Source: Clostridia bacterium | GTDB taxonomy: Bacteria > Bacillota > Clostridia > Oscillospirales > CAG-382 | Length of the DNA stretch: 64,000 nucleotides | Assembly (NCBI GenBank): GCA_017399965.1 | Contig: JAFQAP010000026.1 | Coordinates: 1 to 64,000, forward strand | Reading direction: 5' to 3' | Part shown: positions 16,764-25,724 of the stretch, one piece after another | Layout of the letters: every line of letters starts with the position of its first letter | Numbering within the stretch: position 1 is the stretch's first letter | Program-made: the position numbers and the translations under genes | Notes under the pieces: generated by a model | The model's input: the letters and a program-made list of their open reading frames with translations, nothing else | Told to the model about the DNA's origin: nothing | Databases searched by the model: none

Positions 16764-17504
16764 TTAATCATTAAAGCCTTGGTGGAGTTTTTCTCTGCGG
16801 AGTAAGAAGTACGTTGCAACGAGTAATACTACCGCTATCCCGAAAAACAGCAGTCTGTTATACGTCCACAGCGGACCTACGCGGTAATACTCGGTAAGCA
16901 CCGTATCGCCCATAAAATAGTTGGATATAAAGGGATCGTATAAACAGTGTCTTATATCCTCGGAACCCGAATGAATTCTTTTATTCAAGGAATCTGCGAT
17001 AGTGTACGCCAGTATACCAAGTCCCACCGGCACGTAGCAGTTACGGGTGACTACTCTTATAAACAGCAACAGGGATGCGAAGAATAAGACAGTAACCAAT
17101 GCGGATACAAGCATATACCATTTAAAGTTTTCGGGTATGTAAATGGGAATACGTATTTTTTCTCCGTTTTGCGGAATATATTCCGCGTATTTATACAGAA
17201 TTACCATTAAAACCGAAGGTATGGCGGCACCCAATACCACTGCACAGAACTTGCCGAACAACAGTCTTGTGGTCCTTACACCGCAAGTCAGCCCGAGCTC
17301 GATCTCATATTGATCGTACAGCAAAAAGGAAACGGGCAAAACCAGCAAAAATGGTACTACTTTTTCTGTGTAATCAATAAATCCCTGGGCAGGTAGTGCG
17401 GCGATTAGGGGCATAGGCTCCCAGAAACGGCAGGAAAACAACAGTACCGCCAACGTGATGAAAAGAAAATAGATATTCTTTTTAATTGCTCTTAAAAACA
17501 GCAT
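16764..17504 (-). CDS. ABC-2 type permease, type 1, copy 1
   Basis: The product is 246 residues with about six membrane segments. After TM2 it carries the elbow motif YDQYEIELGLTCG, typical of BcrB/LanEG-like export permeases. Its last ~50 residues (VGPLWTYNRLLFFG to KLHQGFND) are almost the same as in the second type-1 permease at 33633, while the middle is diverged. It lies 17 bp upstream of the ATPase and 22 bp downstream of the type-2 permease, so the three form one exporter with two unlike membrane subunits. Confidence 0.88.
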   Translation of the reverse strand: MLFLRAIKKNIYFLFITLAVLLFSCRFWEPMPLIAALPAQGFIDYTEKVVPFLLVLPVSFLLYDQYEIELGLTCGVRTTRLLFGKFCAVVLGAAIPSVLMVILYKYAEYIPQNGEKIRIPIYIPENFKWYMLVSALVTVLFFASLLLFIRVVTRNCYVPVGLGILAYTIADSLNKRIHSGSEDIRHCLYDPFISNYFMGDTVLTEYYRVGPLWTYNRLLFFGIAVVLLVATYFLLRREKLHQGFND

Positions 17505-17526
17505 TTTTTATTTTTTCACCTCTTTT

Positions 17527-18360
17527 TTACACGTTTCTCTTGCGTGTGCACAGATAAGCTATAAGCGAGCCCACAATTCCCACACCGGAAAGGAAGGCTA
17601 TACATATGGCAACCTTTCCGATACTCAGATCGTTTCTGATAAGAGAATCCTCCCACCATTCGGTTTGATAATAATGGAAATACTGGCGCAGCTTCCAGGG
17701 AACGGGGGAAAGGTAATCAAAATACAAGGGGTCTACACGGTATCTGAACATAAGGAATCCCATATAGAAAGCAATAACGTATCCAATGGAGGTAACTGCC
17801 GCGGGAATACCGTTTTTAAACAGCGCACCCACAAGATAGGTAATTCCGATATAGAACAAAACGGTAGGCATAGCAACGAAAATATCAAGACGGATAGTGC
17901 GTATCAGGATTTCTTTTATAAGCTCCATTGCTGTGTGCCCTTCCACACCGCCGCGAGAGAAGGTGTAATATATTGATGCCGTAATGTTAAGTAAAACCAG
18001 CACCACGAAATTTACTGTTACCAATGCCGCAAGTCTGCCCAGAATATAGGTGGAGGGTCGCAGTCCCGCGCATTTTTCTATTTCGTAGAATTTATCGCCG
18101 TAATCACGGTTTAATATCAATACCACGGTAAAGGTGGTAAATATAGGCAGGGGATAAAACAGTATGCCGGCGCAGGTAACATTTGTCATAGTCTGCACAA
18201 AGTTTTGGTAGTCTAACACAAAGGTTGGATCGGTGTCCCCGCCGAAATGTCCGGTATATTCGTCATACATTACGGTAAATACCAAAACTATAAGTATGAA
18301 CCAGAAAACCGGCGACCTTAAAAGATTTTTAATTGTGTTTTTGTAGGTTTGTCTGAACAT
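17527..18360 (-). CDS. ABC-2 type permease, type 2, copy 1
   Basis: The product is 277 residues with about six membrane segments. It starts with the amphipathic YKNTIKNLLRSPVFW lead, and the cytoplasmic elbow motif is RDYGDKFYEIEKCAGLRPS. This type occurs four times in the island (also 28521, 36583 and 41351), with the lead and the EIEK motif always kept and the extracytoplasmic loops diverged. It pairs with the type-1 permease at 16764 in the same operon. Substrate choice probably lies in the loops, which is inference. Confidence 0.87.
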   Translation of the reverse strand: MFRQTYKNTIKNLLRSPVFWFILIVLVFTVMYDEYTGHFGGDTDPTFVLDYQNFVQTMTNVTCAGILFYPLPIFTTFTVVLILNRDYGDKFYEIEKCAGLRPSTYILGRLAALVTVNFVVLVLLNITASIYYTFSRGGVEGHTAMELIKEILIRTIRLDIFVAMPTVLFYIGITYLVGALFKNGIPAAVTSIGYVIAFYMGFLMFRYRVDPLYFDYLSPVPWKLRQYFHYYQTEWWEDSLIRNDLSIGKVAICIAFLSGVGIVGSLIAYLCTRKRNV

Positions 18361-18362
18361 AT

Positions 18363-19124
18363 TTATTCTCCTTTTTTAATAATATCAACGCAGATGACAG
18401 ACGTTAATTCTCCCTGCAAATGCTCGGGTAATTCAAGATTGCCTATAGCGTGCTCCGTGTCCGTGTATATGAAAAATCCGTTCCATTCCGAATAAGCGGT
18501 AGTAAACTCCGGGTGTGTGGGATTTTTTGTATACGGGTCGGTCTTGTGGACAATAAAGACGATATCCCCTTTTTCATTAAAAAATACTATGCTTGCACCG
18601 AGGGTTATTGTAAAATCGTTTCCGTTGGAAGCGCCGATCCCGCTTACCAGCGCGGCGTTTTTTTCAGCTCTGCCTGAATTGGGCTTTACTACCTGCACCA
18701 CTACGTTTTTCATAAAGCATTCTTCTGTCGCCTTAACGCTTTCCACGGTGTAGGTGAATTTTGCAAAATTTATCTTTGGGTTAAACAAAAAGTAATTTTG
18801 GTAGCCGGAGTAAAACTGGTCAAAGGTTTTTGTTTCTGTCAAAAGCACATTACCGCTTTCGTCTAAGTACGTGCCGTTAATTGTTATAGAAAGGTCGGTG
18901 TCGGTGCCGTTTTGCACGTCCAGTATCACAACGTCCTTTCCTTCGTAAACGTACTTTTTGTCTTTTACGGTAATTTCACCGCTTATCTGCCCGTCATCGG
19001 GCGCAACGGCGGAAACCGAATCGTAATCGCTTATCTCGTGCTGGGGGGATTTCTGTTCACCGCAGGAAACAAGCATAGCGGCAAGCAAAGCGAAAAACAG
19101 TATTAAAGCAATATTTTTCTTCAT
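18363..19124 (-). CDS. Family-A lipoprotein, A3 (short, divergent C-terminus)
   Basis: The product is 253 residues with lipobox LVSC (Cys21), motif ISDYDSVSAV, and the core (GEITVKDKKYVYEG, QNGTDTDLSITINGTYLDES, FDQFYSGYQNYFLF). The C-terminal domain is shorter than in relatives and ends in a weak version of the motif (LPEHLQGELTSV). The start overlaps the stop of the upstream lipoprotein by 4 bp and has a GGAGG ribosome site. It is the second gene of the operon from 20422. Confidence 0.8.
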   Translation of the reverse strand: MKKNIALILFFALLAAMLVSCGEQKSPQHEISDYDSVSAVAPDDGQISGEITVKDKKYVYEGKDVVILDVQNGTDTDLSITINGTYLDESGNVLLTETKTFDQFYSGYQNYFLFNPKINFAKFTYTVESVKATEECFMKNVVVQVVKPNSGRAEKNAALVSGIGASNGNDFTITLGASIVFFNEKGDIVFIVHKTDPYTKNPTHPEFTTAYSEWNGFFIYTDTEHAIGNLELPEHLQGELTSVICVDIIKKGE

Positions 19125-20422
19125 TTTAATTCCTCCAATTCCTTTTTTACGTACTCATTAATAGGGTCTATAAAGTTTTTGCCGTTGTTAATGGCGTATT
19201 CTCCAAAAACGTCAAAGTGTACTATGCTGTAGATCTCGTTGGTATATCCGTAGGGGTAGCATATTTCAGCACAAAGAGTGATTTCCGTCTTTTCTTCGTC
19301 TGCATAGGTGGTAAATCGCACAAGCACTCTGTACTCGGCTTTGTAGTTTTTATCTTCTCCCGTAACGTTGTGGGCGGGGTATTCGTTGCAGGCGTCCGCA
19401 AAGCATTTGTTAAAATTAAAATACAGATCGTTACATTCCTTGCGGTCGGTTATTTCAAAGCTTTTTACAAGCTCCTTAGTATTTTCATCGTATATTTCCA
19501 CCGTTATGTTTCTCGGCTTGTCTTCGTATACCGCAATAATCGGCTCTCTGCCGTCATTCCGATCGGTTGTGGGAGCGCTTTCTTCAGATGGGGTACTCTC
19601 TTCGGGAATTGCGTTTTGATCGGGGAACGTGGTCGCTACACGGTGCACGGCGGTTATTGCGGTTATATTGCCTTTCCATTCTTCGGGCCACTCTAAATCA
19701 TCTGTTGCGGGATGGTACAGCCAGTGGTTATCGTAGGTGTCAAAATCTTGTCCCGGGTTAAGCCAATCTCCGCGGTAGTTTATAAATATTATCTCGCCCT
19801 TTTCGTTAAAGAGTATCCAATCAAGGTTAATAAGTACTCGTTCATTTCCGCTGTATTTATAGGCATATTGGGACATAATGCCCGGATATTGCTTGTAATC
19901 CCCCAGAGGGATCCGCTCGCTTATAACGCTTCTGAATTCCGAAAGTCCCTGGAATTCAAATTCAATATCCTTGGCAAAAAGGGTAGAGGAGGCTTTGTTT
20001 AACTCTACGGTGTAGGAAAATTTATCAAAATTAATTCCCGGACGGAACAAAAAGTAGTTTTTATATCCGGCGGAATATTGGTCAAATGTCTGCGTTTCGG
20101 TTTTCAGCGTTTTTCCGTTTTCGTCAAGATACGTGCCGTTTATCGTTATGGAATAATCGCGGTTGGTTTTGTTATCCACTTCAAGAATAACGAGGTCGGT
20201 TCCCTCAAAAACGTATTTTTTGTCCTTTACCACGATTTCTCCTTCCGCAGGGGCTTGGGAAACCTCGTCTGTTTGGTTGCCGGAAACATCGTTTTCTTCT
20301 GCGGTTATGCGGGATACGGAATCGTAATCGCTTATCTCGTGCTTGGTTTCGGTTTCCCCGCAGGAAATCAAAAAAACAAGACACAAGGATGCTGCAACAA
20401 GCAAACAAATCGCCTTTTTCAT
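19121..20422 (-). CDS. Family-A lipoprotein with extra C-terminal domain, A4
   Basis: The product is 433 residues. ATG 20422 is used because AGGAG lies 8 nt upstream; the open frame upstream of it has no ribosome site. Lipobox LISC gives Cys21, followed by the ISDYDSVSRI motif, the core (GEIVVKDKKYVFEG, TNRDYSITINGTYLDENG, FDQYSAGYKNYFLF) and EWPEEWKGNITAI. Unlike the other family-A members it continues for about 150 residues: a Ser/Pro/Thr linker, then a beta-rich domain with a Cys pair (RKECNDLYFNFNKC). It heads the operon and has its own direct-repeat promoter. Confidence 0.82.
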   Translation of the reverse strand: MKKAICLLVAASLCLVFLISCGETETKHEISDYDSVSRITAEENDVSGNQTDEVSQAPAEGEIVVKDKKYVFEGTDLVILEVDNKTNRDYSITINGTYLDENGKTLKTETQTFDQYSAGYKNYFLFRPGINFDKFSYTVELNKASSTLFAKDIEFEFQGLSEFRSVISERIPLGDYKQYPGIMSQYAYKYSGNERVLINLDWILFNEKGEIIFINYRGDWLNPGQDFDTYDNHWLYHPATDDLEWPEEWKGNITAITAVHRVATTFPDQNAIPEESTPSEESAPTTDRNDGREPIIAVYEDKPRNITVEIYDENTKELVKSFEITDRKECNDLYFNFNKCFADACNEYPAHNVTGEDKNYKAEYRVLVRFTTYADEEKTEITLCAEICYPYGYTNEIYSIVHFDVFGEYAINNGKNFIDPINEYVKKELEELK

Positions 20423-20455
20423 ATACATTTCTCCTTTTATTTCCTTTATATAGGT

Positions 20456-20488
20456 ATCATAAAGGGCAATTCTCAATAAAAAGTAAAA
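20456..20488 (-). promoter_or_regulatory. Direct-repeat promoter Op1 (drives 20422-14224)
   Basis: On the minus strand TTTACTTTTTA is followed by TTGAGAATTGC, an 11-bp-period direct repeat (second half at 20466-20476), then nine bases after TTGAGA comes the -10 box TATGAT (20456-20461). The predicted start is about 27 nt before the gene. The same geometry occurs at eight other sites in the island. Confidence 0.75.
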
Positions 20489-20521
20489 TATCACACACTT
20501 TTTTTGAAAAAAGCGCAACAA

Positions 20522-20550
20522 AATTCCCGTTTTTTTTCAAAACGGGAATT
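20522..20550 (-). terminator. Terminator after A5
   Basis: AATTCCCGTTTT and AAAACGGGAATT pair, followed by TTTT on the minus strand. It ends the single-gene unit 21382-20576 just before promoter Op1. Confidence 0.7.
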
Positions 20551-20575
20551 AATGAGCATTGTTTTCTCTTTTTTA

Positions 20576-21382
20576 TCAGTGCACGGTAACGCTTTGCACA
20601 GCAATGATTACTGCACAATCACCGTCCAATTCTTCCGGCCACGTAAGTTTATCTTCTTTGGTAAAATATATTGTGGTAGACTTATAAATATCGGTTGCAG
20701 CGCTGATCATGGTTTCGGTCTTTTCGCAGACTTTATATATTTCGCCGTTTTTATCAAGGATTATCTGTATGTCGGCGATTACTATGGAACATTGATTATT
20801 ATTGCGGTATTTGGTTTTTGCTATTATGGTAGGATACACAGTATAGTCGTAGTTTTTGTAATTTGCACGCATAGGTACTTCTTCCCACCCACCGGACTTC
20901 TCAAAAACCACGTTTTGCGCGGGGCAGTCTCCATCGTGTTTTGCCGCGTCTATTTTATATTCGTAATCTGCAAAAACGATACCCGGCATAAATAAAAAGT
21001 AGTTTTGATAATCTGCCGCAAATCCTGTAAAGTTTTGCTTTTCCGTTTTAACTACGTTTCCGCTTTCGTCCTTGTAATTTACGGTTATATCTATATTGCA
21101 GTTTTTGTTTGTTTGGTTGTGTATATCCAGAATTAAAAGGTCGTTTCCTTCAAAAGCATATTTCTTTGCTTTTACCGAAAATTCACCCGTCGTTTGTTCT
21201 GCGGAGTTATCTGATGTTTTGCTCGTTTCTTTGTCATCAATATCCACTTGTATCTTTGATTCATCGTCGTAATCCGAAATAACGCCCTCTATAGGCTTGT
21301 AACCGGAATCGCAGCCGCAAAGCAAAAGAACGCAAAGCAGTGTTATCATAAATCCGTGCAGTGTAGTTTTTAATGTTTTCAT
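20576..21382 (-). CDS. Family-A lipoprotein, A5 (single-gene unit)
   Basis: The product is about 268 residues. The start is uncertain: ATG 21382 lies 14 nt from AAGGAG, while the in-frame GTG at 21394 lies only 2 nt from it. A signal peptide ends in lipobox LCGC (Cys24 from 21382). The leading motif is ISDYDDESKI. The core is recognisable but more diverged (GEFSVKAKKYAFEG, HNQTNKNCNIDITVNYKDES, FTGFAADYQNYFLF), and the end is TWPEELDGDCAVI. It has its own direct-repeat promoter and terminator. It is closest to the lipoprotein at 42216 (shared DDESKI/DEETKI motif). Confidence 0.8.
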   Translation of the reverse strand: MKTLKTTLHGFMITLLCVLLLCGCDSGYKPIEGVISDYDDESKIQVDIDDKETSKTSDNSAEQTTGEFSVKAKKYAFEGNDLLILDIHNQTNKNCNIDITVNYKDESGNVVKTEKQNFTGFAADYQNYFLFMPGIVFADYEYKIDAAKHDGDCPAQNVVFEKSGGWEEVPMRANYKNYDYTVYPTIIAKTKYRNNNQCSIVIADIQIILDKNGEIYKVCEKTETMISAATDIYKSTTIYFTKEDKLTWPEELDGDCAVIIAVQSVTVH

Positions 21383-21419
21383 AAGTATATTCACTTCTCC
21401 TTTTTGATTTTACAAAAGT

Positions 21420-21451
21420 ATCATAAAGGGCAATTCTCAAGAAAACATCAA
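21420..21451 (-). promoter_or_regulatory. Direct-repeat promoter Op2 (drives 21382-20576)
   Basis: TTGATGTTTTC and TTGAGAATTGC stand in direct repeat with an 11-bp period (21430-21451), then nine bases to the -10 box TATGAT (21420-21425), about 31 nt before the gene. Confidence 0.78.
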
Positions 21452-21472
21452 ATTTTATATATTTTTATAAAA

Positions 21473-21501
21473 AATTCCCGCTTTTTTCAAAACGGGAATT
21501 T
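21473..21501 (-). terminator. Terminator of the first two-component operon
   Basis: AATTCCCGTTTT and a GCGGGAATT arm form a stem followed by a run of T on the minus strand, 14 bp after the stop of the family-B gene at 21515. Confidence 0.8.
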
Positions 21502-21514
21502 GTTGGTTATATAT

Positions 21515-22753
21515 TTATTTTTCCAAGCGAGCTTTTATTACTTCGTTCATATAGGATGCAAACACGCTTCCGTCGGAAAACATGGTGGTGTAGTCCATAA
21601 ACAGACCGTCTTCGTACAGATCGTACTTTGAAAGATCTCCGTCCGCGAAATAAGCGTATCTTTCGTGCATATAGGTGCTGTCGGATTCAAAGCCGTTGAG
21701 ATACAGCACGATATAATAATCGCTCTTTTCAAAGCGATTATCCGTGCTTTCCATCTGCCCGAATACCTGCTCCTGCAGCTTTTCCGCTTTTTCGATTATC
21801 TCCGGATCGTTTATTTCGTCAAATCGGACACGGGCTATCATCTGTCTGCTTTCGGAGCTGTATACTTCCGCCACGATCACCTTGCCGTTTTGGTCGTATT
21901 TAACTTTACCTATGGTATCAAAATTAAATTTTGCAGGATACAACGCTTCCATATCCAGAGGGTTGAATCCCAAATCTACCTCTGCGGAATCTCCGCTGAA
22001 CCATATAAGCGACTTATCAAATATCCACACGCCGTAATGCTTGTTTGAAGGGACGGGGTTGCCGTTTTCATCGGTTTTGTCCTTTGACCAAGGGTTAAGA
22101 CCGAAGCTGAGCACGTGCGCTTCATCACTGTTGGGGGCGTACTTCATATCGGTTATCATTGCCGTTGCCCGTCCGCCGGTACCGTTAAGGTATGCTTCGT
22201 ATACCGCGCTGTTCAAAACCGCAGCGCGTGCAAATACGGCGTTGAATATATCCGTCTTCATATCAAAGGAAATATCGTTAATACCGTAATCAAATCCATT
22301 AAAGCGGTCGAGGTATTCTTCGGAAGAATAGAAAGAAAGCCCGTAATATGAGAGTAGATTTCCGTCCTTATCATAAACACGGATAATATCGTAGGTTTTA
22401 AACATTTCCACCGTGTTTTCAATAATATACAGCATTTCCTCCGTGGTGAGATAAAGCCATGCTCCCAAGCTTTTTCTGAGTAAAATGTCATTTATGGTTT
22501 CAGTATCGTATATGGTAATAGTTTTCTTTCCGTTTTCCGTAGTTTCTGTATTGTATTTGGCAAATTTCTTTTCAAGGCTTTCTCTTGAAGCGGGTGCACC
22601 CGCATTATTTATATCCGGTGCGGAAAACCTGTCAATAGGTTCCACGTTTCCTTCCTCTGCAAAGGAAAGCATAACCACGCAAGAGGAAAGGGCAAGCACA
22701 AATACAAGTATAAGAGATGCAGTTTTTAAAATTATATTGGTAGTTCGGTTCAT
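21515..22753 (-). CDS. Family-B extracytoplasmic protein linked to kinase 1, B1
   Basis: The product is 412 residues. The N-terminal hydrophobic stretch contains LSSC but continues hydrophobic after it (VVMLSFAEE), so a clear lipobox is lacking and a cleaved or membrane-anchored form is likely. Family-B signatures follow: TITIYDTETINDILLR, LTTEEMLYIIENT, YDIIRVYDKDGNLLSYYGL and SFYSSEEYLDRFN in residues 90-185, and a late YYIVLYLNGFES. I recognise no Pfam-type domain. It overlaps the kinase stop by 4 bp, so it may be an accessory sensor of that kinase. That function is inference. Confidence 0.78.
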   Translation of the reverse strand: MNRTTNIILKTASLILVFVLALSSCVVMLSFAEEGNVEPIDRFSAPDINNAGAPASRESLEKKFAKYNTETTENGKKTITIYDTETINDILLRKSLGAWLYLTTEEMLYIIENTVEMFKTYDIIRVYDKDGNLLSYYGLSFYSSEEYLDRFNGFDYGINDISFDMKTDIFNAVFARAAVLNSAVYEAYLNGTGGRATAMITDMKYAPNSDEAHVLSFGLNPWSKDKTDENGNPVPSNKHYGVWIFDKSLIWFSGDSAEVDLGFNPLDMEALYPAKFNFDTIGKVKYDQNGKVIVAEVYSSESRQMIARVRFDEINDPEIIEKAEKLQEQVFGQMESTDNRFEKSDYYIVLYLNGFESDSTYMHERYAYFADGDLSKYDLYEDGLFMDYTTMFSDGSVFASYMNEVIKARLEK

Positions 22754-24129
22754 TTTTCACTTTCTCCTTTGTCTGCAAACCGCAGATACGCGGTAGTGCC
22801 TTCTCCCAAAGCGGATTTAAAGTATAATTCCGCTTCGTGGGAATCGGCAATGGTTTTGCACAAAGCAAGTCCCAAGCCCGTTCCGCCGTCACGACGGCTT
22901 CGGGCTTTATCTGTGCGGTAAAAAGGTTCGGTTATGCGGGTAAGCTGTTCTTCGGTCATACCGATTCCGTTATCTTTTACGTAAATGATTTTTGCCCCGT
23001 CAACAATACCTGCGCCCAATTCTATTTCTCCGCCCTCTTTGCAGGCACGAAGTGCGTTTTCCGTAAGATTGGATACAAGTATCTCTATTAGCGACTTATC
23101 TGCCGTAACGTAAATGTCTTCGCATCTGTAAGTGATCTTAACCCCTTTGTCCGCCGCACGCATAATAAAAATGCGATGTATGTGTTCAAGCAGCTTTGCC
23201 GCAGAAAAAACGTTTTTTTCAATCTTGTTTTCACGCAGGTACGCCCCCTCCAAAAGTATATCTCCCACACGCTTTAACCGCTTGGATTCGTCCATAATGT
23301 TAAGCATTGTTTGTAAATGCTTTTCTTCGTCCAGCTTATTGCGGAAGGCATATTCCGCATAGCCGTATATGGAGGTGAGGGGAGTGCGCATCTCGTGTCC
23401 CAGATTATCCAGCATACGCTGTTTTTCCTCGGCAACGTTTTTAAGCTTGCTCATCTGCTCGTTAATTCTGTTTGTCATACTGTTAAAATCGCCGGCGAGG
23501 GATGCAAATTCATCGTTGCCCGTTTCGTCTGCCTGCACGGTAAAATCCCCGCGGGATACGGCGTTGGTTGCGTCCTGCAGCTTTTTAAGAGGTGCATACA
23601 GCTTTCTCTGCACAAAGTACAGACAAAAAGCAAGTATTACCGATGCCAGCACAGAAACACCGCCGAATACTATAGCAAGACTTTTAAGCTGTTCGTCCAG
23701 ATAGCTTATATCCTTTGCGTAAGTCAAAACGTATTTTCCGCCGCAGACGGTATCGCTTATAAAAATATGCTTTTTTCCGTCTGTGTTTTGGATAATCATT
23801 TGTCCTTTTTCGGGGATAGGGTAAGTATCGGGTATATTGGAATATGCCGTTTTCTTTTCGTTTGAAAAACGCAAAAGAATTCCCTTGTCCTCGTAATGAG
23901 TGCCGTAAGAAAGCATAAGGAAATATCCGTCCGTTTCGCCTCCGTCGGAATAATCTCTTTCAAAAGCTTCCATAATGGCAAACTGCTCGGATATACATAC
24001 CTGCTTTGCTGCCTCCACGCTGTTTGCGTGAGTATAGGTGGCGAGCGCAAGTATACCTATATTGAAAAACGCCAAAAACAGCACAAGGGTTATAAAATAT
24101 GATCTTTCAAAGAATCTTTTGCGCTTCAT
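22750..24129 (-). CDS. Sensor histidine kinase 1
   Basis: The product is 459 residues. TM1 lies at about 10-32, an extracytoplasmic loop of ~115 residues follows, and TM2 at about 148-175 leads into HAMP. The HisKA motif LGHEMRTPLT has its phospho-accepting His near 245. The ATPase domain shows N box NLTENALRA, G1 DNGIGM and G2 GGTGLGLALCK. It overlaps the response regulator and the following family-B gene by 4 bp each. The loop is too large for an intramembrane-sensing BceS-type kinase, so it probably reads an extracytoplasmic signal or partner protein. Confidence 0.95.
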   Translation of the reverse strand: MKRKRFFERSYFITLVLFLAFFNIGILALATYTHANSVEAAKQVCISEQFAIMEAFERDYSDGGETDGYFLMLSYGTHYEDKGILLRFSNEKKTAYSNIPDTYPIPEKGQMIIQNTDGKKHIFISDTVCGGKYVLTYAKDISYLDEQLKSLAIVFGGVSVLASVILAFCLYFVQRKLYAPLKKLQDATNAVSRGDFTVQADETGNDEFASLAGDFNSMTNRINEQMSKLKNVAEEKQRMLDNLGHEMRTPLTSIYGYAEYAFRNKLDEEKHLQTMLNIMDESKRLKRVGDILLEGAYLRENKIEKNVFSAAKLLEHIHRIFIMRAADKGVKITYRCEDIYVTADKSLIEILVSNLTENALRACKEGGEIELGAGIVDGAKIIYVKDNGIGMTEEQLTRITEPFYRTDKARSRRDGGTGLGLALCKTIADSHEAELYFKSALGEGTTAYLRFADKGESEK

Positions 24130-24773
24130 ACCTCAAACCTGTATCCTACACCGAAAACGGTTTTAATTTTGTCCTTCAATTCCAGCTTTTTCCGCAGTTG
24201 CTGTACGTATACGTCTATAACGTGGTTGGATTCCCCGTCGAAATTGTATTCCCACACGGCGTCCAATATCTGATCTCTCGTAAGCAGACAGTTTTTGTTG
24301 GTTATAAACATATCCAGCACGCCGAATTCCTTGGCGGTGAGCTTTATTTCTTTTCCGTTTTTATATACCTTCTTGGATTCAAAATCAACGGTGAGATCAT
24401 TAATAACGAATTTTTCGCTCTTTTTTGTCCTGCGCAGTACCGCGCGGATACGGGCAAGCAGCTCCGGCATTTCAAAGGGCTTTACTATATAATCATCTGC
24501 GCCCAGATCAAGACCTATCAGTCTGTCATCAAGACGGTTTTTCGCAGTAACGAATATAACGGGTGTGTCCTTGATATGCCTTATCACTTCAAATCCCGAT
24601 ATTTTGGGCAGCATAACGTCAAGTATTATAAGATCATATTTTTTGTTTCCCAGCAATTCAAGCGCCTGCGCCCCGTCAAGTGCAGATTCACATCCGTGTC
24701 CTGCAGAGGTAAGCCCATCGTGTATAAGCTGGTTTATAAGTATTTCGTCTTCGACTATCAGAATACGCGCCAT
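24126..24773 (-). CDS. OmpR-family response regulator 1
   Basis: The product is 215 residues. The receiver domain (1-115) has the acidic pair in VEDE, the phospho-acceptor Asp52 in LDVMLP, a switch Thr/Ser in VIFVTAKN and a Lys in YIVKPFEMPELLAR. The C-terminal winged helix (130-215) has LTAKEFGVLDM and the VIDVYVQQLRKKL recognition helix. Regulators of this class bind direct repeats with a 10-11 bp period, matching the repeated operators of the island. The operon has a plain sigma-A promoter without the repeat, so this pair is probably made constitutively. Confidence 0.95.
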   Translation of the reverse strand: MARILIVEDEILINQLIHDGLTSAGHGCESALDGAQALELLGNKKYDLIILDVMLPKISGFEVIRHIKDTPVIFVTAKNRLDDRLIGLDLGADDYIVKPFEMPELLARIRAVLRRTKKSEKFVINDLTVDFESKKVYKNGKEIKLTAKEFGVLDMFITNKNCLLTRDQILDAVWEYNFDGESNHVIDVYVQQLRKKLELKDKIKTVFGVGYRFEV

Positions 24774-24797
24774 TTTTCACACCGCCCTTTCGGTTTA

Positions 24798-24826
24798 ATA
24801 ATATCTTAAAACCTGTATTTTGTCAA
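24798..24826 (-). promoter_or_regulatory. Promoter of the first two-component operon
   Basis: On the minus strand TTGACA (24821-24826) and TATTAT (24798-24803) are separated by 17 bp. No direct-repeat operator overlaps. A slightly degraded copy lies between the tandem lipoproteins at 25661-25724. Confidence 0.75.
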
Positions 24827-25660
24827 TCAATAGGCGTATTTTGCACACCAGGCATCCACCTCACTCTGACTGTCGGTGATAAGCATCAAAATGGGTATAG
24901 CTTTTATATCTCCCTGCCATTCCTCGGGCCATACAAGGGGTCCGTCCGTAGACTGGAACAAAGGGAGGTTCTGGTGGTTTTCTCTGCCGTTTGTCGTAAG
25001 CATAGGACATCTGCCGAATATATCGACTATTTCGTCCTTTTCGTTTATCATTACCCACAGAATACAAGCCTTTAAGCTTTCGGCTTTTCCTTTGTATGCG
25101 GCGGAAAATCGCACTTCCAGCGTGGGATATTTCTCGTGGTCGCCTGCATCGAACTTTTCGCTATCAAGATTATAATCCATTTGTTCTTCAAGTCCGTGGA
25201 ACTTGAGTACAATATCCTTTGCGTGGAACGGTCCATCTGTTTCGGCAGTATCTATGGTGCAGGAAAATGATTCAAAATCAATATCAGATGTAAAAAGGAA
25301 ATAACCAATATACCCTGCGGAATATTCAGCAAAGGTTTGTTCTTCGGTGGAAACCACATTTCCGTCCTCATCAAGAAAACTGCCGTAAATTGTAACCGAA
25401 TAGTTTTTGTTTGTGTCGTTTTCCACGGTTACGATCACAGCCTTCTTTTCGCCGTAAACATATATTTTGTCCTTTACAACAATTTCACCTGTGAGTGAAA
25501 CGCTGTTTTCCCCTTCGGTTTCACTCTCGTTAACCTCGGGCGTGTATACGGATACGTTATCGTAATCGCTTTGCTCGTAAATATTCCCGTCGTCCTTACA
25601 GCCTGCAAACAAAGCTGTAAGCATTAATACTGCAATTAATATAGCTATTGTCTTTTTCAT
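24827..25660 (-). CDS. Family-A lipoprotein, A6 (tandem copy)
   Basis: The product is 277 residues with lipobox LFAGC (Cys21), then SDYDNVSVY, an acidic linker, the core (GEIVVKDKIYVYGEKKAV, TNKNYSVTIYGSFLDEDG, FAEYSAGYIGYFLF) and the terminal VWPEEWQGDIKAI. It is a tandem duplicate of the next gene (25725): the first ~170 residues are nearly the same and the last third is diverged. That pattern suggests a shared scaffold with a changing specificity region. It is the last gene of the unit from 28286. Confidence 0.82.
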   Translation of the reverse strand: MKKTIAILIAVLMLTALFAGCKDDGNIYEQSDYDNVSVYTPEVNESETEGENSVSLTGEIVVKDKIYVYGEKKAVIVTVENDTNKNYSVTIYGSFLDEDGNVVSTEEQTFAEYSAGYIGYFLFTSDIDFESFSCTIDTAETDGPFHAKDIVLKFHGLEEQMDYNLDSEKFDAGDHEKYPTLEVRFSAAYKGKAESLKACILWVMINEKDEIVDIFGRCPMLTTNGRENHQNLPLFQSTDGPLVWPEEWQGDIKAIPILMLITDSQSEVDAWCAKYAY

Positions 25661-25679
25661 ATTTTACTCCATGCCTCCT

Positions 25680-25724
25680 TCAATCCTTCGGTTTAATAAT
25701 GAGTTAAAACCTGTGTTTTGTCAG
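25680..25724 (-). promoter_or_regulatory. Degraded promoter copy between tandem lipoproteins
   Basis: The segment matches the promoter region 24774-24826 with its -35 changed to CTGACA and its -10 to CATTAT. It marks the boundary of the tandem duplication. Whether it still works is unclear. Confidence 0.5.
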
